A stretch of DNA of 64,000 nucleotides from Protula sp. h YS-2021 (lineage: Eukaryota > Annelida > Polychaeta > Sabellida > Serpulidae): assembly GCA_949752745.1 (NCBI GenBank), contig OX457031.1, positions 27,234,882-27,298,881 of the forward strand, given 5' to 3'. The notes under the pieces were generated by a model. That model did not search any database and was not told the origin of the DNA. It saw only the letters and a list, made by a program, of their open reading frames with translations. Shown piece by piece: positions 63,698 to 64,000 of the stretch. How positions within the stretch are numbered: position 1 is the first letter of the stretch; every line of letters begins with the position of its first letter. The position numbers and the translations under genes are program-made.

Positions 63698-64000
63698 CTA
63701 AACGTAACCAGCACGTGTGAATAGCATGTAGTTAGGGTGTATCATCTCTTGCTTCGTGACACTAAGTGTCAGCCAAGTGTCAGCTTCCTCAAGTGTTGGA
63801 GAGATGGTGTCCTCCAGTAAACAACACATTAAGTTGCGGTTACTATGTGCCAACTACATGAGTCAGGTTATGCGGGGAAGTCACGGGGTGCTATGAGGCA
63901 ACTACATCATGTTACGGGGTTGGTATGTGGCAACTACACTAAAGTGCGCGGTTGCTATGCAGCAAGTACACCAAGTCATGGGATTGCTAGCGGCGACTAC
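63698..64000 (-). other. Upstream intron of the lectin gene
   Basis: Intronic sequence beyond the acceptor GTTACGTTTAG. It contains several diverged GGTTGCTATGTGGCAACTACA-like direct repeats (about 63835-64000) and runs off the window. Confidence 0.6.

Overview
This window is AT-rich, intron-rich animal nuclear DNA. It contains no prokaryotic features. The organism is most likely a lophotrochozoan, probably a mollusc. That inference rests on a SIFamide/FFamide-style neuropeptide precursor, a single-domain secreted ACE, a TMEM26 orthologue, long introns and many foldback MITEs and microsatellites. No species-level marker was seen. Most gene models below were built by hand from splice sites and codon phase. 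In every main model the joins are phase-consistent.

Layout. 1-5.4 kb is repeat-bearing intergenic DNA. About 5.4-16.4 kb (minus strand) is a neuropeptide precursor gene with a signal-peptide exon at 14.5 kb, a peptide exon at 5.6 kb and a plausible promoter near 16.4 kb; a LINE relic lies in its long intron. 16.5-31 kb is mostly gene-poor and carries an internally deleted Tigger/pogo transposon inserted in a TA microsatellite, Tc1/mariner relics, hairpins and a 330-bp GAAA array. 31.0-43.6 kb (plus strand) is a complete 13-exon angiotensin-converting-enzyme-type peptidase. Its introns hold a palindromic MITE, a 31-bp satellite with 469-bp higher-order structure, a deletion derivative of the Tigger element, a TTAA-flanked inverted-repeat element, a foldback element and a tRNA-derived SINE. 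43.6-48.5 kb is gene-poor. 48.5-51.9 kb (plus strand) is a complete five-exon TMEM26-like membrane protein. 54.0-56.3 kb (plus strand) is a three-exon secreted protein of unrecognised family with two alternative, similar signal-peptide exons. 59.7-64 kb (minus strand, 5' end off the window) is a type I membrane protein with a C-type lectin domain, Ser/Thr-rich stalk, transmembrane helix and long charged tail.

The genes do not form an operon or evident pathway. ACE and the neuropeptide precursor share a broad theme, since ACE-family enzymes trim peptides, but their proximity may be coincidence. The least described items are the neuropeptide precursor, the unknown secreted protein with duplicated first exons, and a possible minus-strand exon at 52.1-52.4 kb with one in-frame TGA. 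All family calls come from recognised motifs; no database search was possible.
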